Virus record (IMG/VR): IMGVR_UViG_3300003324_000427
Coordinates: 1-63,066 of that record
Direction: 5' to 3' (one strand)
Source: a virus
Length of the DNA: 63,066 nt
The notes under the pieces are model-generated. The model was not told the DNA's origin and did not search any database. It worked only from the letters and a program-made list of their open reading frames with translations. Positions 36,399 through 44,265 of the stretch are shown here, one piece after another (positions within the stretch are counted from its first letter, which is position 1; each line of letters opens with the position of its first letter). The position numbers were made by a program, and so were the translations under genes.

Positions 36399-37126
36399 TT
36401 CTTCTTTTGAGAAGCCTTAACTAATAGTTCCTTGAACGTATTGAGTTGATCAAGCGCTATTGCTTTTTCTTCTTCGGTTTTAGCTTCAGCGACTTTATAC
36501 TCAAGTTGTTTGAATTTAGCTTCTGGTAAGTGTTCCTTGAACAAAGTTGGGCTATATTGAAGCTTTCCTTTTAGTGATTCGGAAATCTTATGCCAGTCTG
36601 ATACCTCTTCAATTCTGTATTTGATTGTCTTTTCCAATTGCTTCAATTCAAACACATATTCTTTTCTTTTTATTTCTAGTCTCTTCAAGTCAAACTTGGC
36701 TAGTTCTGGATCAAATTGTTCTTCTTTTTTGATTAGTCCCTTATCAATGGCTACATTAATACTCTTTATTTTGTAATCAATTTCTTCAATATCAACTAAA
36801 GCTCTTTCGTACTTGTTGTAAGCTCTTACTAGTTCATTATAGTGAACTTCTGCTTCCGACTTACACTGCCAGTATTTTGAGTCTGGTGTAGGGAAATTTC
36901 CATTGGTAAGAACGCTACAAAGCTTGACTACCATTGGTCTAAATTGCGTAACATCCGTATAAGTCGAAAGTAAAAAAGACTGAGCTTCTTTGAGTGACTT
37001 CACGTCATCTGGTGTTATGAGGGTTAGATTGTCTAGCTTTGAAATTATCTCATTTGATAGATTTGCGGATTGGTTCAAAAGAACATTGTTTTCCGTTAGA
37101 GATAATTCTTTGTTCGTATCGCTCAT
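36395..37126 (-). CDS. Hypothetical coiled-coil protein
   Basis: 243 residues, Lys/Glu-rich, with heptad-like helices at about 90-160 and 200-240. No family is recognised. Its ATG overlaps the stop of the ClpP-like gene (ATGA), so the two are translationally coupled; it may be a partner of the protease, but that is inference. It is the last gene of the leftward block and ends on the convergent stop overlap. Confidence 0.65.
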   Translation of the reverse strand: MSDTNKELSLTENNVLLNQSANLSNEIISKLDNLTLITPDDVKSLKEAQSFLLSTYTDVTQFRPMVVKLCSVLTNGNFPTPDSKYWQCKSEAEVHYNELVRAYNKYERALVDIEEIDYKIKSINVAIDKGLIKKEEQFDPELAKFDLKRLEIKRKEYVFELKQLEKTIKYRIEEVSDWHKISESLKGKLQYSPTLFKEHLPEAKFKQLEYKVAEAKTEEEKAIALDQLNTFKELLVKASQKKN

Positions 37127-37770
37127 TGGTCATCTTCCTCTTTTTCTTCTTTTTTTATTAGCTTTTCTAATTTCTTTATTCTTTTGGTTTTGCTGGATAC
37201 AACAACTTCATCAACTATGTTGTACTTCTTCGCTTGCTTTGGTGTCAACCAAGAATCGCTACCGTTCAAGAGATTAGTTTTTATTACGCTCTCTGACAAC
37301 CCGGTACATTCCTTGTAGTGAGTCAACATTCTCTTGATGATGTTGTTGAACTCCTTAGTAGTTGCTATGAGTTGATCGTGATTACCTTCTGTTCCCCATG
37401 AATATTCGTGAGACATGAGAGCGGTTCTATCCGTAATCTTTCTATTACCTATGCTACCATTCATCAATATTACTAATGCTGCTGAACAGATTTGACCCAA
37501 ACCAATAGTATGAATTGGCGTAGAAACAAAGTCCATTACGTCACAGATTTGCCATGCTGCAGTTAAATCGCCGCCTGGACTGTTGATAATAAGACTTATT
37601 GGCTCTACCTTTCCGTTTGTTTTATTGATGAAGTCAATAGATAACAATCTTGAACACACATTAGCTGCCATTTCTTCCGTGATTGGTCCAGAAAGAAAGA
37701 TAATGTTCCACATGTCTGGACTTTCAAGTCCTTGTTCCGGAATAGGGAAACTAAGTGAATTTTTTGTCAT
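37123..37770 (-). CDS. ClpP-like serine protease
   Basis: 215 residues from the ATG at 37770, which forms an ATGA overlap with the upstream gene; a further upstream in-frame start at 37842 would lie inside that gene and is less likely. ClpP signatures: LIINSPGGDLTAAWQI (about 60-75), the nucleophile Ser96 in LGQICSAALVIL, His121 in ALMSHEYSWG, and the late Asp in LTPKQAKKYNIVDEVV. A Lys/Glu tail follows. ClpP proteases form barrels that degrade proteins delivered by AAA+ unfoldases. In phages they often act in prohead maturation or host protein turnover; which role applies here is unknown. Confidence 0.9.
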   Translation of the reverse strand: MTKNSLSFPIPEQGLESPDMWNIIFLSGPITEEMAANVCSRLLSIDFINKTNGKVEPISLIINSPGGDLTAAWQICDVMDFVSTPIHTIGLGQICSAALVILMNGSIGNRKITDRTALMSHEYSWGTEGNHDQLIATTKEFNNIIKRMLTHYKECTGLSESVIKTNLLNGSDSWLTPKQAKKYNIVDEVVVSSKTKRIKKLEKLIKKEEKEEDDQ

Positions 37771-38045
37771 GGAGTATAGTATCCTTTTTGTATGTTCTTT
37801 ATTTTTTCTGGGTCCACTGTTTCGGCATTTACATCTGGACAATTCTGATCATTTATTTCAATGATAGTAAGCTCTTCGTAGTCTCTTCCAGCAGTACCAT
37901 TTCTAATCAAATGGGTTCTTCCTCCGGAAATTTTGAGCGAACCACAATCACATACTTCCACGTCAGATGGTCTATGTTCTTGTGAAATAACAATGGAGTT
38001 ACATCTTAAGCATTTGGCTTTATTTAGTTTTATGAAGCGAAACAT
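37767..38045 (-). CDS. Small zinc-ribbon protein (DUF7695-like)
   Basis: 92 residues. Cys12-x2-Cys15 and Cys32-x-Cys34-Gly35 form a probable zinc knuckle, followed by SLKISGGRTHLIRNG. This matches the small phage and bacterial family I know as DUF7695, with function unknown. Its stop overlaps the ClpP-like start. The upstream dNMP kinase gene ends 7 nt before its ATG. Confidence 0.65.
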   Translation of the reverse strand: MFRFIKLNKAKCLRCNSIVISQEHRPSDVEVCDCGSLKISGGRTHLIRNGTAGRDYEELTIIEINDQNCPDVNAETVDPEKIKNIQKGYYTP

Positions 38046-38052
38046 GATTACC

Positions 38053-38673
38053 TCAGAGTACGGTATCTATTATATTCCCAAGTTGTGTTCTTAAACGCTC
38101 TATCCAGTTTTCACTATCATCGTCGTTCAAAATTACATGGTCCCAATAAGATACATCATCTGGAACTTGATCATCTGCCCCGTCATTAGAGAATATACCA
38201 TTTGGGCGGTGAACTAGTATCTTATGGATAATAGGTTTATTAACATATTTATTCTTCTCTGGGTCCATATTTACGTAACTATTGAATATTTCATCAAACC
38301 CGTCACATTCGTTAGGGAACCTAAAATCAGAAATTATGCCAATTTTAGCGCCACTCTGAAGTATTTCGCTAAATGCTATATTTGCCCAAGCGTGAATCCA
38401 TATACTTCTGGCAAATATACCCTCTTTGATAAGAACATCACGGACAGATAATCCGCCAAGATGTTCTGGTTTACTAATTTTGTACGCATTGTCATCCATT
38501 CTATCGAAATCAAGATTGTATTTCATAGCGGATACTCTCTTCAACTCTTTAGCGAAGAAAGTTCTTTTGTAGCTTATTCTCTTCGCATCTAATTGACGCT
38601 CAAGAAGATTTGCGCAGGTGTCTTTTCCGTGTTGTTTTCTGTGACCAAATAAAAATATGTGTTCAGTATTCAC
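38053..38673 (-). CDS. Deoxynucleoside monophosphate kinase (T4 gp1-like)
   Basis: 206 residues from a GTG at 38673, chosen because AAAGGG lies 6 nt upstream of it; a TTG at 38688 would add 5 residues and overlap the upstream stop (TTGA). The P-loop is GHRKQHGKDT (about residues 10-19), and a later ISDFRFPNE (about 110-118) matches the T4 gp1 family, which phosphorylates dNMPs to dNDPs for phage DNA synthesis. It works with the dCMP deaminase and other nucleotide enzymes on this strand. Confidence 0.85.
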   Translation of the reverse strand: MNTEHIFLFGHRKQHGKDTCANLLERQLDAKRISYKRTFFAKELKRVSAMKYNLDFDRMDDNAYKISKPEHLGGLSVRDVLIKEGIFARSIWIHAWANIAFSEILQSGAKIGIISDFRFPNECDGFDEIFNSYVNMDPEKNKYVNKPIIHKILVHRPNGIFSNDGADDQVPDDVSYWDHVILNDDDSENWIERLRTQLGNIIDTVL

Positions 38674-38684
38674 GTTCAGCCCTT

Positions 38685-39251
38685 TCAAATTGAATTTGGA
38701 TTGCGGATTGGACGTGTATTAGTTAACGCATCAAGTCTTGACGCGAGACTATTATTATTCTTCCTCGTTTCTTCTCTTATGAGCTTATTCATATCTTTCT
38801 GAATAGCTCTATCTCTTTGACGTAAAAGTTTTCTACCCAACTTGCCGCCAGGCGCTTTTCTTGGCCCTTCTTGTTTCTGCGCTTCTGGTGGTTGCTCTGG
38901 TGGTAATACTCTGTCAGCGCCTTGGGTTCTCTTCATGTCAGTTGGTGCTTGTTTCCAACCAACTGGAAGTCCATTAGGTTTGATAATGCCCATTTCAATT
39001 TGTCTACGAATTGCCTCTTTCTTTTCAAGCTCTTCTTGAGAAGAATCAGAGTTCTTTGCCTTTACAGCAAACCACGCAAATTCCATTTTTTCTTGATGAT
39101 CAATGCTAAGCTCCTGTGCCTTTACCTCTTCAAAAGGACCAGAAAGGGAAGACACGTATGAACCGTTGAGCCATCCGATATCTAATTCGGATGCCTTCTT
39201 CATTTCTTGCTGTGGCTGTTCTTGTGATGTAGTGTCAGGTTGATTATCCAT
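38685..39251 (-). CDS. Hypothetical Gln/Lys/Arg-rich protein
   Basis: 188 residues. The N-terminus is Gln-rich and disordered in appearance; the middle has a proline-rich stretch (VLPPEQPPEAQ) and the C-terminal third is strongly basic (KLGRKLLRQRDRAIQKD). No family is recognised. Its own promoter precedes it. An AGAGGAT ribosome binding site precedes the ATG. Confidence 0.6.
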   Translation of the reverse strand: MDNQPDTTSQEQPQQEMKKASELDIGWLNGSYVSSLSGPFEEVKAQELSIDHQEKMEFAWFAVKAKNSDSSQEELEKKEAIRRQIEMGIIKPNGLPVGWKQAPTDMKRTQGADRVLPPEQPPEAQKQEGPRKAPGGKLGRKLLRQRDRAIQKDMNKLIREETRKNNNSLASRLDALTNTRPIRNPNSI

Positions 39252-39268
39252 AATAATCCTCTGACACT

Positions 39269-39296
39269 ATTTTATCACAAAGTTATTCCACTACAA
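39269..39296 (-). promoter_or_regulatory. Promoter TTGTAG-16-TAAAAT with extended -10
   Basis: On the minus strand, TTGTAG (39296-39291), 16-bp spacer and TAAAAT (39274-39269) preceded by TGA. The -10 ends 17 nt before the ATG at 39251, so the leader is very short. Confidence 0.5.
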
Positions 39297-39753
39297 TGAT
39301 TTGCGTGAATCCCTCGGTCAGTTCTGGCGGCGCTTCTTGAATGCTCTTGTACATGTTGTCCAAGACATCCTCTGGTACCTTACGGGCACGCGCAGCATTC
39401 CGTGACTTAGCAACGTCCAATGGGACTTTGAACCAGATGCCGATCACTTCGTAATTTGCCTTCTTGGCGTCCTCTATGACTTCCTTGCGGTACTTACGAC
39501 GAGCACTGGTGTTATCCCAATAGATAACTTCAACGTTGTTTGACATTGCGCTACGTAAAGTTGATTTCGCAACCCTAGCAACCAAGTCATTCTTTGACAT
39601 GTTTTCTTCTGAACCGGTCAGTTCCTTACGAATGGTGTCCATATTGATGCGCAAAGCGGTATTTGGGATGGTACCCTTTGACACAGCAGTTTCCCACCAA
39701 GTCGACTTACCTGAGCCTGGAACGCCGATTGCCATATAAATTGTCTTTTTCAT
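39283..39753 (-). CDS. Polynucleotide kinase-like P-loop protein
   Basis: 156 residues, the size of a single AAA_33 / PseT kinase domain. Walker A is GVPGSGKST (10-18), then NMDTIRKEL, WDNTSARRKYRKEV and a basic lid FKVPLDVAKSRNAARARK. T4 PseT phosphorylates 5' hydroxyls of RNA or DNA; here only the kinase domain is present and the phosphatase is absent. It may join the RNA-repair genes at 51673-54507. CGT-rich codon use differs from neighbours. The ATG overlaps the upstream stop (ATGA). Confidence 0.85.
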   Translation of the reverse strand: MKKTIYMAIGVPGSGKSTWWETAVSKGTIPNTALRINMDTIRKELTGSEENMSKNDLVARVAKSTLRSAMSNNVEVIYWDNTSARRKYRKEVIEDAKKANYEVIGIWFKVPLDVAKSRNAARARKVPEDVLDNMYKSIQEAPPELTEGFTQIIVVE

Positions 39754-40427
39754 TCTATGTGAGTCGCTTTCTTTACGAATTGTAGATGCCTACTATATCC
39801 AGTATTCCACAATAGCAAGCCTTTATTTTGGTTATCTATCATTACTGCCTTATCATTCAAGCAGTTATATACGTTTTTTATGTTACTGATGAATTTCTTT
39901 AGATACTTACCAACATCTTCTTCAAGCAAATACGGTTCGTTTGCCAAACCTTTGAATCTTATTATTCCTACTAACCCTATCCCAGCTAACCATTTCTGAG
40001 CGTGTCTTATTCGTTCTGTGTCATTTTCTTCCTCAAACCCTAATGAGTCCTTATATACCATTAGGATTTGTCTAATACCCTCCGGTAAGTCAGCAAACTG
40101 GGTGTTCTTATGGAAGGTGTACTTGAACAGATGCGTAAATACAGAATCGCCAACTTTAATTTTTCTACATATCTCGTCAACGTTGATTTCCACGTATTTT
40201 TTTTCAACGCCGTTTTTTATTATAGGTGCTGGTTTTGGTTTTTTGCCTAAGAATAAATCAAGCTTCTTCTTGTCTTGAGCTTTGAGAGTCAATTTTATAA
40301 AATTGGCGATGCCTTCAAGCTCATGCTTGGACATTTTTGAAAAGTCTAAGTCCTTTTCAATTAACGAATCTACAATAATATCTAAATTATTTAAGATTTC
40401 CTTTTTGAGTGTATTTCTGTTTGACAT
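39750..40427 (-). CDS. Hypothetical protein under hairpin-embedded promoter
   Basis: 225 residues, mainly helical, Lys-rich. No family is recognised. Its ATG is 2 nt past the downstream arm of a perfect 15-bp inverted repeat (40430-40478), whose loop holds TGATATAAT. This suggests that transcripts from the internal promoter, but not read-through ones, are well translated. It overlaps the polynucleotide kinase gene by ATGA. Confidence 0.65.
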   Translation of the reverse strand: MSNRNTLKKEILNNLDIIVDSLIEKDLDFSKMSKHELEGIANFIKLTLKAQDKKKLDLFLGKKPKPAPIIKNGVEKKYVEINVDEICRKIKVGDSVFTHLFKYTFHKNTQFADLPEGIRQILMVYKDSLGFEEENDTERIRHAQKWLAGIGLVGIIRFKGLANEPYLLEEDVGKYLKKFISNIKNVYNCLNDKAVMIDNQNKGLLLWNTGYSRHLQFVKKATHIE

Positions 40428-40429
40428 GT

Positions 40430-40478
40430 AAAGTAACGCCTATTCATACAAATATTATATCAAAATAGGCGTTACTTT
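40430..40478 (-). promoter_or_regulatory. Perfect 15-bp inverted repeat enclosing an extended -10 promoter
   Basis: Arms 40464-40478 and 40430-40444 (AAAGTAACGCCTATT / AATAGGCGTTACTTT), 19-nt loop. On the minus strand the loop contains TGATATAAT (40462-40454). The downstream arm ends 2 nt before the ATG at 40427 and holds the only SD-like AGG. It can act as a terminator or RBS block for upstream transcripts. Confidence 0.75.
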
Positions 40479-40484
40479 TGTGTC

Positions 40485-41552
40485 TTATGCCCAAGAACAG
40501 GTAGCGATGTCAGGGAAAACGCCAATCAAGTTCTTACAGTATTGGTAAGCATCTTCATACTTGGCGCGAACTTCCTTGATTGGAACTTTCTTACAGATGT
40601 CTGCGGTTGTTCCCTTGGCACTATCAAAGTCAAGGACAGACTCTTCACCCAGCAATTCGTTGGCATAACGTAGATAATTGCGAATGTAGATGATTCCCTG
40701 CATGATGCGGACAAGCTTACGACGATCGCGCATTGCGTTGATGAGCTTCATTTGCGAATCGTTCATTCCCTCTTCGCCACGCTTCTTATCATAAGCTAAC
40801 CAAATTCCTGACTTGCTTTGAATGTTGGAAAGCTTGAGAACGTCACCGTTGTTCTTCTTCTGTGTTTCCGCATCAAAAACAGCGCGTGAAGTCTTATACA
40901 GCATGGAAATTTCGTTCATTGCCGGCATCAAGTTGTCAGCTAGCAATTCCCGACTACCACCGATGAGATACACGTAGTCTCCACGGTCGCTATTCTCTGG
41001 TGCTTCATTGCGAACGATGTAGCGAATTGAAACGGGGTCCTCAAACCACTTATCACATGCCATACCAAGTTCAATGATAGCACGCTTACCTTCAATTGAA
41101 GATAGTGACTTGTCAATGAGACGCATAGGTGCTTTCTTTTCATCGCTTGAATACCATTTCATGCATGAGAAGAGTGAGCAAATCTTGTCTGGTTGACGAG
41201 TTTTGAGGATTTGGTCGGTAGTAACGTAACCGGAGCTATTCAAGAACGTGCTTGAACGCTTCATCATTACGTTAGACTCATAGAGTCCCTTCTTGACTGG
41301 TGCGAACCCGTTTAGCCAAACGGATGCCATGCCGTACATGTTATCCTTTTCTTCCTCTTGTACATTCTGCATGTTAGGATAAGCGAGCAGCGCGGCCTTT
41401 GGGGACCAATCTGGACTCTTAGCTTGCTTAGTCATAGTAGTTTCATTGTAACCAGCTTCGTCATTGGTGTCGATGATTGTTCCACCGAACACCATAACGC
41501 GGGCGTCCTTTACATTGAAAAGCTTGCTGACTGGATCGTTTTCTTTTGACAT
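40485..41552 (-). CDS. Hypothetical protein linked to the MoxR ATPase
   Basis: 355 residues. No family is recognised. Features: an N-terminal region of charged residues, then mixed alpha/beta, an IRYIVRNEAPEN strand, a DYVYLIGGSRELLADNL turn and a helical C-terminal half. It follows the MoxR-like ATPase gene by 46 nt with its own promoter and shares the CGT-rich codon use of that gene. By analogy with three-gene MoxR/VWA systems it could be a substrate or adaptor of the ATPase. That is inference from position. Confidence 0.65.
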   Translation of the reverse strand: MSKENDPVSKLFNVKDARVMVFGGTIIDTNDEAGYNETTMTKQAKSPDWSPKAALLAYPNMQNVQEEEKDNMYGMASVWLNGFAPVKKGLYESNVMMKRSSTFLNSSGYVTTDQILKTRQPDKICSLFSCMKWYSSDEKKAPMRLIDKSLSSIEGKRAIIELGMACDKWFEDPVSIRYIVRNEAPENSDRGDYVYLIGGSRELLADNLMPAMNEISMLYKTSRAVFDAETQKKNNGDVLKLSNIQSKSGIWLAYDKKRGEEGMNDSQMKLINAMRDRRKLVRIMQGIIYIRNYLRYANELLGEESVLDFDSAKGTTADICKKVPIKEVRAKYEDAYQYCKNLIGVFPDIATCSWA

Positions 41553-41570
41553 TTTATTTCCTTGGGTGGT

Positions 41571-41598
41571 ATTCTATCTAGTTGTTTGTAAATTTCAA
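41571..41598 (-). promoter_or_regulatory. Promoter TTGAAA-16-TAGAAT
   Basis: On the minus strand TTGAAA (41598-41593), 16-bp spacer, TAGAAT (41576-41571), 18 nt before the ATG at 41552; AAGGAAA ribosome binding site follows. Confidence 0.55.
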
Positions 41599-42753
41599 TC
41601 ACCAAACGTTGGCTAGTCCAGAAGCGCTAAGTATCTTCTTCTTATCAAAGAACTTACCGAGTTCCAGGTTCACGTCAGGGGACAACATGCTATCACGGAT
41701 ATGCTTGTTGGTAGTGAAGAAGTTTTCACAGTGTTCAGTTGGGATGATTGGGGTTTCAAAGAACTTAATCATGTAGTTAAGGTCCTTGATGGTTACTCCC
41801 GCATTATCTTGGATGTGCTGCTTGAGCAATTCGGTTGCTTTCGTGAGGATGTCAATTCTGACAGTCCTACGCCCGTCAATCGTAGTGGTAAGAGCATCTT
41901 CAATGTCTGACTTATAGACATCGTATTCTTGAATCATGTCAAGGGTGATGCTTTTGTCACCGATAGCGAATGCTTCGCACCACTTGAGAGCGAAAGATTC
42001 ACCAAGGTAGGTTTCAATGATGTGCGGAGCGTGATCGGCAATCCACTTCTTTGGCTTCTTACCGATTTTTGACATGATGTTGACGATGCTACGACGTGAA
42101 GGTTCAACTTCAAATGACAATTCAATTTCTGGAATTTTAGCGAATTCGTTGTTCTTCTTGATAACGTCGATGGTTACACTGTCCATTCCGATGGAGCGCA
42201 TGTACTCAAGGTACTCACTGACGGTTGGACTTAGGACGATGTGTCCGAGACGGTTTAGCAACGCCTTGTCGGTTAGTTCGTTTACTTCGTAATTCTCGTT
42301 AGCTGGGTTAGCAGCAGCGATTACGGCGTCTTTTGGTCCAATTTTGTGGGTGTGTAGGATACCTTCAATGAGGAATGGTAACATGGCAGCTAGTACGAGA
42401 CGTGGGCCACGGTTGAATTCGTCAAGGAAGAATAGAGTTGGCTTACCGTTCTTCTCACTGAGCTTCTTAGCGTCATGGAGCCAGCTTGGAACTGCCCAAC
42501 GCTGAACTTCTACCCCATCGACAGTTTCTGTCACTGGTCGGCCGATAAGGTCAATAATGTCCTGGGTAGCAAGGTGGAGAATGGTGACGTTATAGTCCAT
42601 TTCCTTAGCCACTTGCTTGACGATTTCCGTTTTACCTACACCGTGACTACCCCAAAGTAATACTGGTAGCTTAGTTGTTTCGGTTGCGTTCTCTATTGAG
42701 AATTTGATGCATTGGATAGCATCGTCACGCTTGAGTGTCTTAGTTTTTGGCAT
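41599..42753 (-). CDS. MoxR-type AAA+ ATPase
   Basis: 384 residues. Walker A GSHGVGKT (35-42), Walker B LFFLDE (107-112), then NRGPRLVLAAMLPFL, sensor-type AAANPANENYEV and an arginine-finger region DKALLNRLGHIVL. This layout is typical of MoxR/RavA ATPases, which remodel proteins with VWA-domain partners. A DUF2201-like VWA/zincin protein is encoded at 44255-46438 on the same strand, so the pair likely works together. Codon use is CGT-rich. It has its own promoter (42780-42806). Confidence 0.9.
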   Translation of the reverse strand: MPKTKTLKRDDAIQCIKFSIENATETTKLPVLLWGSHGVGKTEIVKQVAKEMDYNVTILHLATQDIIDLIGRPVTETVDGVEVQRWAVPSWLHDAKKLSEKNGKPTLFFLDEFNRGPRLVLAAMLPFLIEGILHTHKIGPKDAVIAAANPANENYEVNELTDKALLNRLGHIVLSPTVSEYLEYMRSIGMDSVTIDVIKKNNEFAKIPEIELSFEVEPSRRSIVNIMSKIGKKPKKWIADHAPHIIETYLGESFALKWCEAFAIGDKSITLDMIQEYDVYKSDIEDALTTTIDGRRTVRIDILTKATELLKQHIQDNAGVTIKDLNYMIKFFETPIIPTEHCENFFTTNKHIRDSMLSPDVNLELGKFFDKKKILSASGLANVW

Positions 42754-42779
42754 ATGTATGAACCTCTTTCATAGGTGGA

Positions 42780-42806
42780 ATTGTATGTACTTTTTTATTA
42801 AGTCAA
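42780..42806 (-). promoter_or_regulatory. Promoter TTGACT-15-TACAAT
   Basis: On the minus strand TTGACT (42806-42801), 15-bp spacer and TACAAT (42785-42780), immediately after the stop of the preceding gene. A GAGG ribosome binding site serves the ATG at 42753. Confidence 0.5.
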
Positions 42807-43397
42807 TTAGCAATTTTTGATGGAGTTCCAGTAGATACAATACTTACTTTCTTTGTAGGTGTCATATACTGGTGCTTCATAGTAGGGCGTGAGTTTATCT
42901 GCCCTGGCAAAAAAATCAATACGAATTTTGCTGTCTTCTAGAATGGTACAACCAACCACAATATCTCTTTCGGTTGGGTGATCAATAATAGGGTCTTCTT
43001 TTCTGAAAGACCAGCTTTTCTTACCAAGCTTTTTAGTCATGTAGTCGGAAGTTGACTTTATGTGAAAGTCGTTTTTCTCAGTAACTATATCTGGCTCGTC
43101 AAGAGCTTTCTTTGGTCTTTCAGATTCTGTCCATATTAGTGTATCTGGTACTGACGGGTTTTGTCCACGATCACGCATCCACTGATAAACAGCAAACTCA
43201 GACATTTTACCTTCGTAGTGGTTTTTCCATAAGACATTTCTACTATGTCCTTTTTGTTCGTAACGGTCATTTGCTTTCCCGTCATCGCACATCTTGTCTG
43301 CGAACTCGCGGCAAAGTTTCTCATATTGCTCTTCAACTGTAATTACGACGTTTTTTGGTCTACGTATTATGGAATGTTCATCAGACATGTTATTCAA
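42807..43397 (-). CDS. Possible PD-(D/E)XK-type nuclease next to methyltransferase
   Basis: 196 residues. The segment KMSEFAVYQWMRDRG, then EPDIVTEKN and DFHIKST, resembles the E...PD...xK layout of restriction-type PD-(D/E)XK enzymes, though the residue before the Lys pair is His rather than Asp or Glu. The ATG overlaps the end of the DNA methyltransferase gene by 8 nt. Together they could form a restriction-modification-like pair, or it could be an unrelated accessory protein. The nuclease call is tentative. Confidence 0.45.
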   Translation of the reverse strand: MNNMSDEHSIIRRPKNVVITVEEQYEKLCREFADKMCDDGKANDRYEQKGHSRNVLWKNHYEGKMSEFAVYQWMRDRGQNPSVPDTLIWTESERPKKALDEPDIVTEKNDFHIKSTSDYMTKKLGKKSWSFRKEDPIIDHPTERDIVVGCTILEDSKIRIDFFARADKLTPYYEAPVYDTYKESKYCIYWNSIKNC

Positions 43398-44265
43398 ACA
43401 ATTCGTTTATGGATGTTTTATATTTTGTTATTCTGTCTTTAGCTATTTCAGCGTACTTCTCATTCCATTCCATACCTATCCATTTTCTACCATGGATAGC
43501 TGACATCTTGCCGGTAGTACCACTGCCCATGAATGGGTCTAATATTACGTCACCTGGATTGCTCCACGAAAGAATGTGATCCTCAGCTAGCTTTTCTGGA
43601 AATATAGCAGGATGGTCGAACGCTTCTTCGTCTTTAGTTGAGAAGCCGGCACCAGTGTTGTATCTCCAAATATTGAAGCGAGCGCCAAAGTCCGGAGTAA
43701 TATGTCCTTTAGTTTCTATTAGTTCGTCATTCTTACCGCGTGAAGTCTTCTTACCCCAATTACCAACTCCTGCCCAATTGTTCTTTCTATCTTTCAATAG
43801 ATTTACAGTAGTTGGCCGGCCTTTAGTGATGATGAACATGTACTCAAACACTTGATAGTATCTATTCTTTGACGGGAAAGAACATCCGTTCTTTTCGTAA
43901 ATCATAGTATCATGGATATTAAATCCTAATGATTTGAAATAAAGAGCTTGTCTGAAACTAGTTCCAGTTTCAGAACCATTCTTATCAGTACCATCTCCGA
44001 CAACCCAAGCAATTGTTCCGCCAGGCTTAACTATTCTATAGAGTTCTTTAGCTAAGCCCTCAAAGTCAAAAGAATAGCCATTGTATTTTTCTAATAACTC
44101 TTCTTTGGTGTCATTGTCGTACAGCTTGTTATCGTAATTTCTAATATCATCGTAGGGTGGCGAAGTAACTACCAGATTTATACATTCATCTGGTAGTTTC
44201 CGACAAGACTCTACGTTGTCACCAACCATTATTGTGTTTACATATTGCTCAAAATCATTCATCAT
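43390..44265 (-). CDS. DNA methyltransferase, N4-cytosine/N6-adenine, beta class
   Basis: 291 residues from the ATG at 44265, where ATGATGAATGA overlaps the stop of the VWA gene. Catalytic motif TSPPY (34-38) comes before the SAM-binding motif DPFMGSGTTG (about 241-250), which is the beta-class order. PGGTIAWVVGDG lies between. It would methylate exocyclic amino groups in phage DNA, perhaps to resist host restriction. It sits between the VWA and MoxR genes and overlaps a possible nuclease gene. Confidence 0.92.
   Translation of the reverse strand: MMNDFEQYVNTIMVGDNVESCRKLPDECINLVVTSPPYDDIRNYDNKLYDNDTKEELLEKYNGYSFDFEGLAKELYRIVKPGGTIAWVVGDGTDKNGSETGTSFRQALYFKSLGFNIHDTMIYEKNGCSFPSKNRYYQVFEYMFIITKGRPTTVNLLKDRKNNWAGVGNWGKKTSRGKNDELIETKGHITPDFGARFNIWRYNTGAGFSTKDEEAFDHPAIFPEKLAEDHILSWSNPGDVILDPFMGSGTTGKMSAIHGRKWIGMEWNEKYAEIAKDRITKYKTSINELFE

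Noticed and set aside
36395-36420. Bidirectional terminator at the convergent junction
   Set aside because: The CTTCT-TTTG-AGAAG stem is only 5 bp and has no T run after it on either strand.
37771-37842. Longer N-terminus for the ClpP-like protein
   Set aside because: It would lie within the zinc-ribbon gene and lacks a ribosome binding site; the ATG at 37770 forms the ATGA overlap used elsewhere here.
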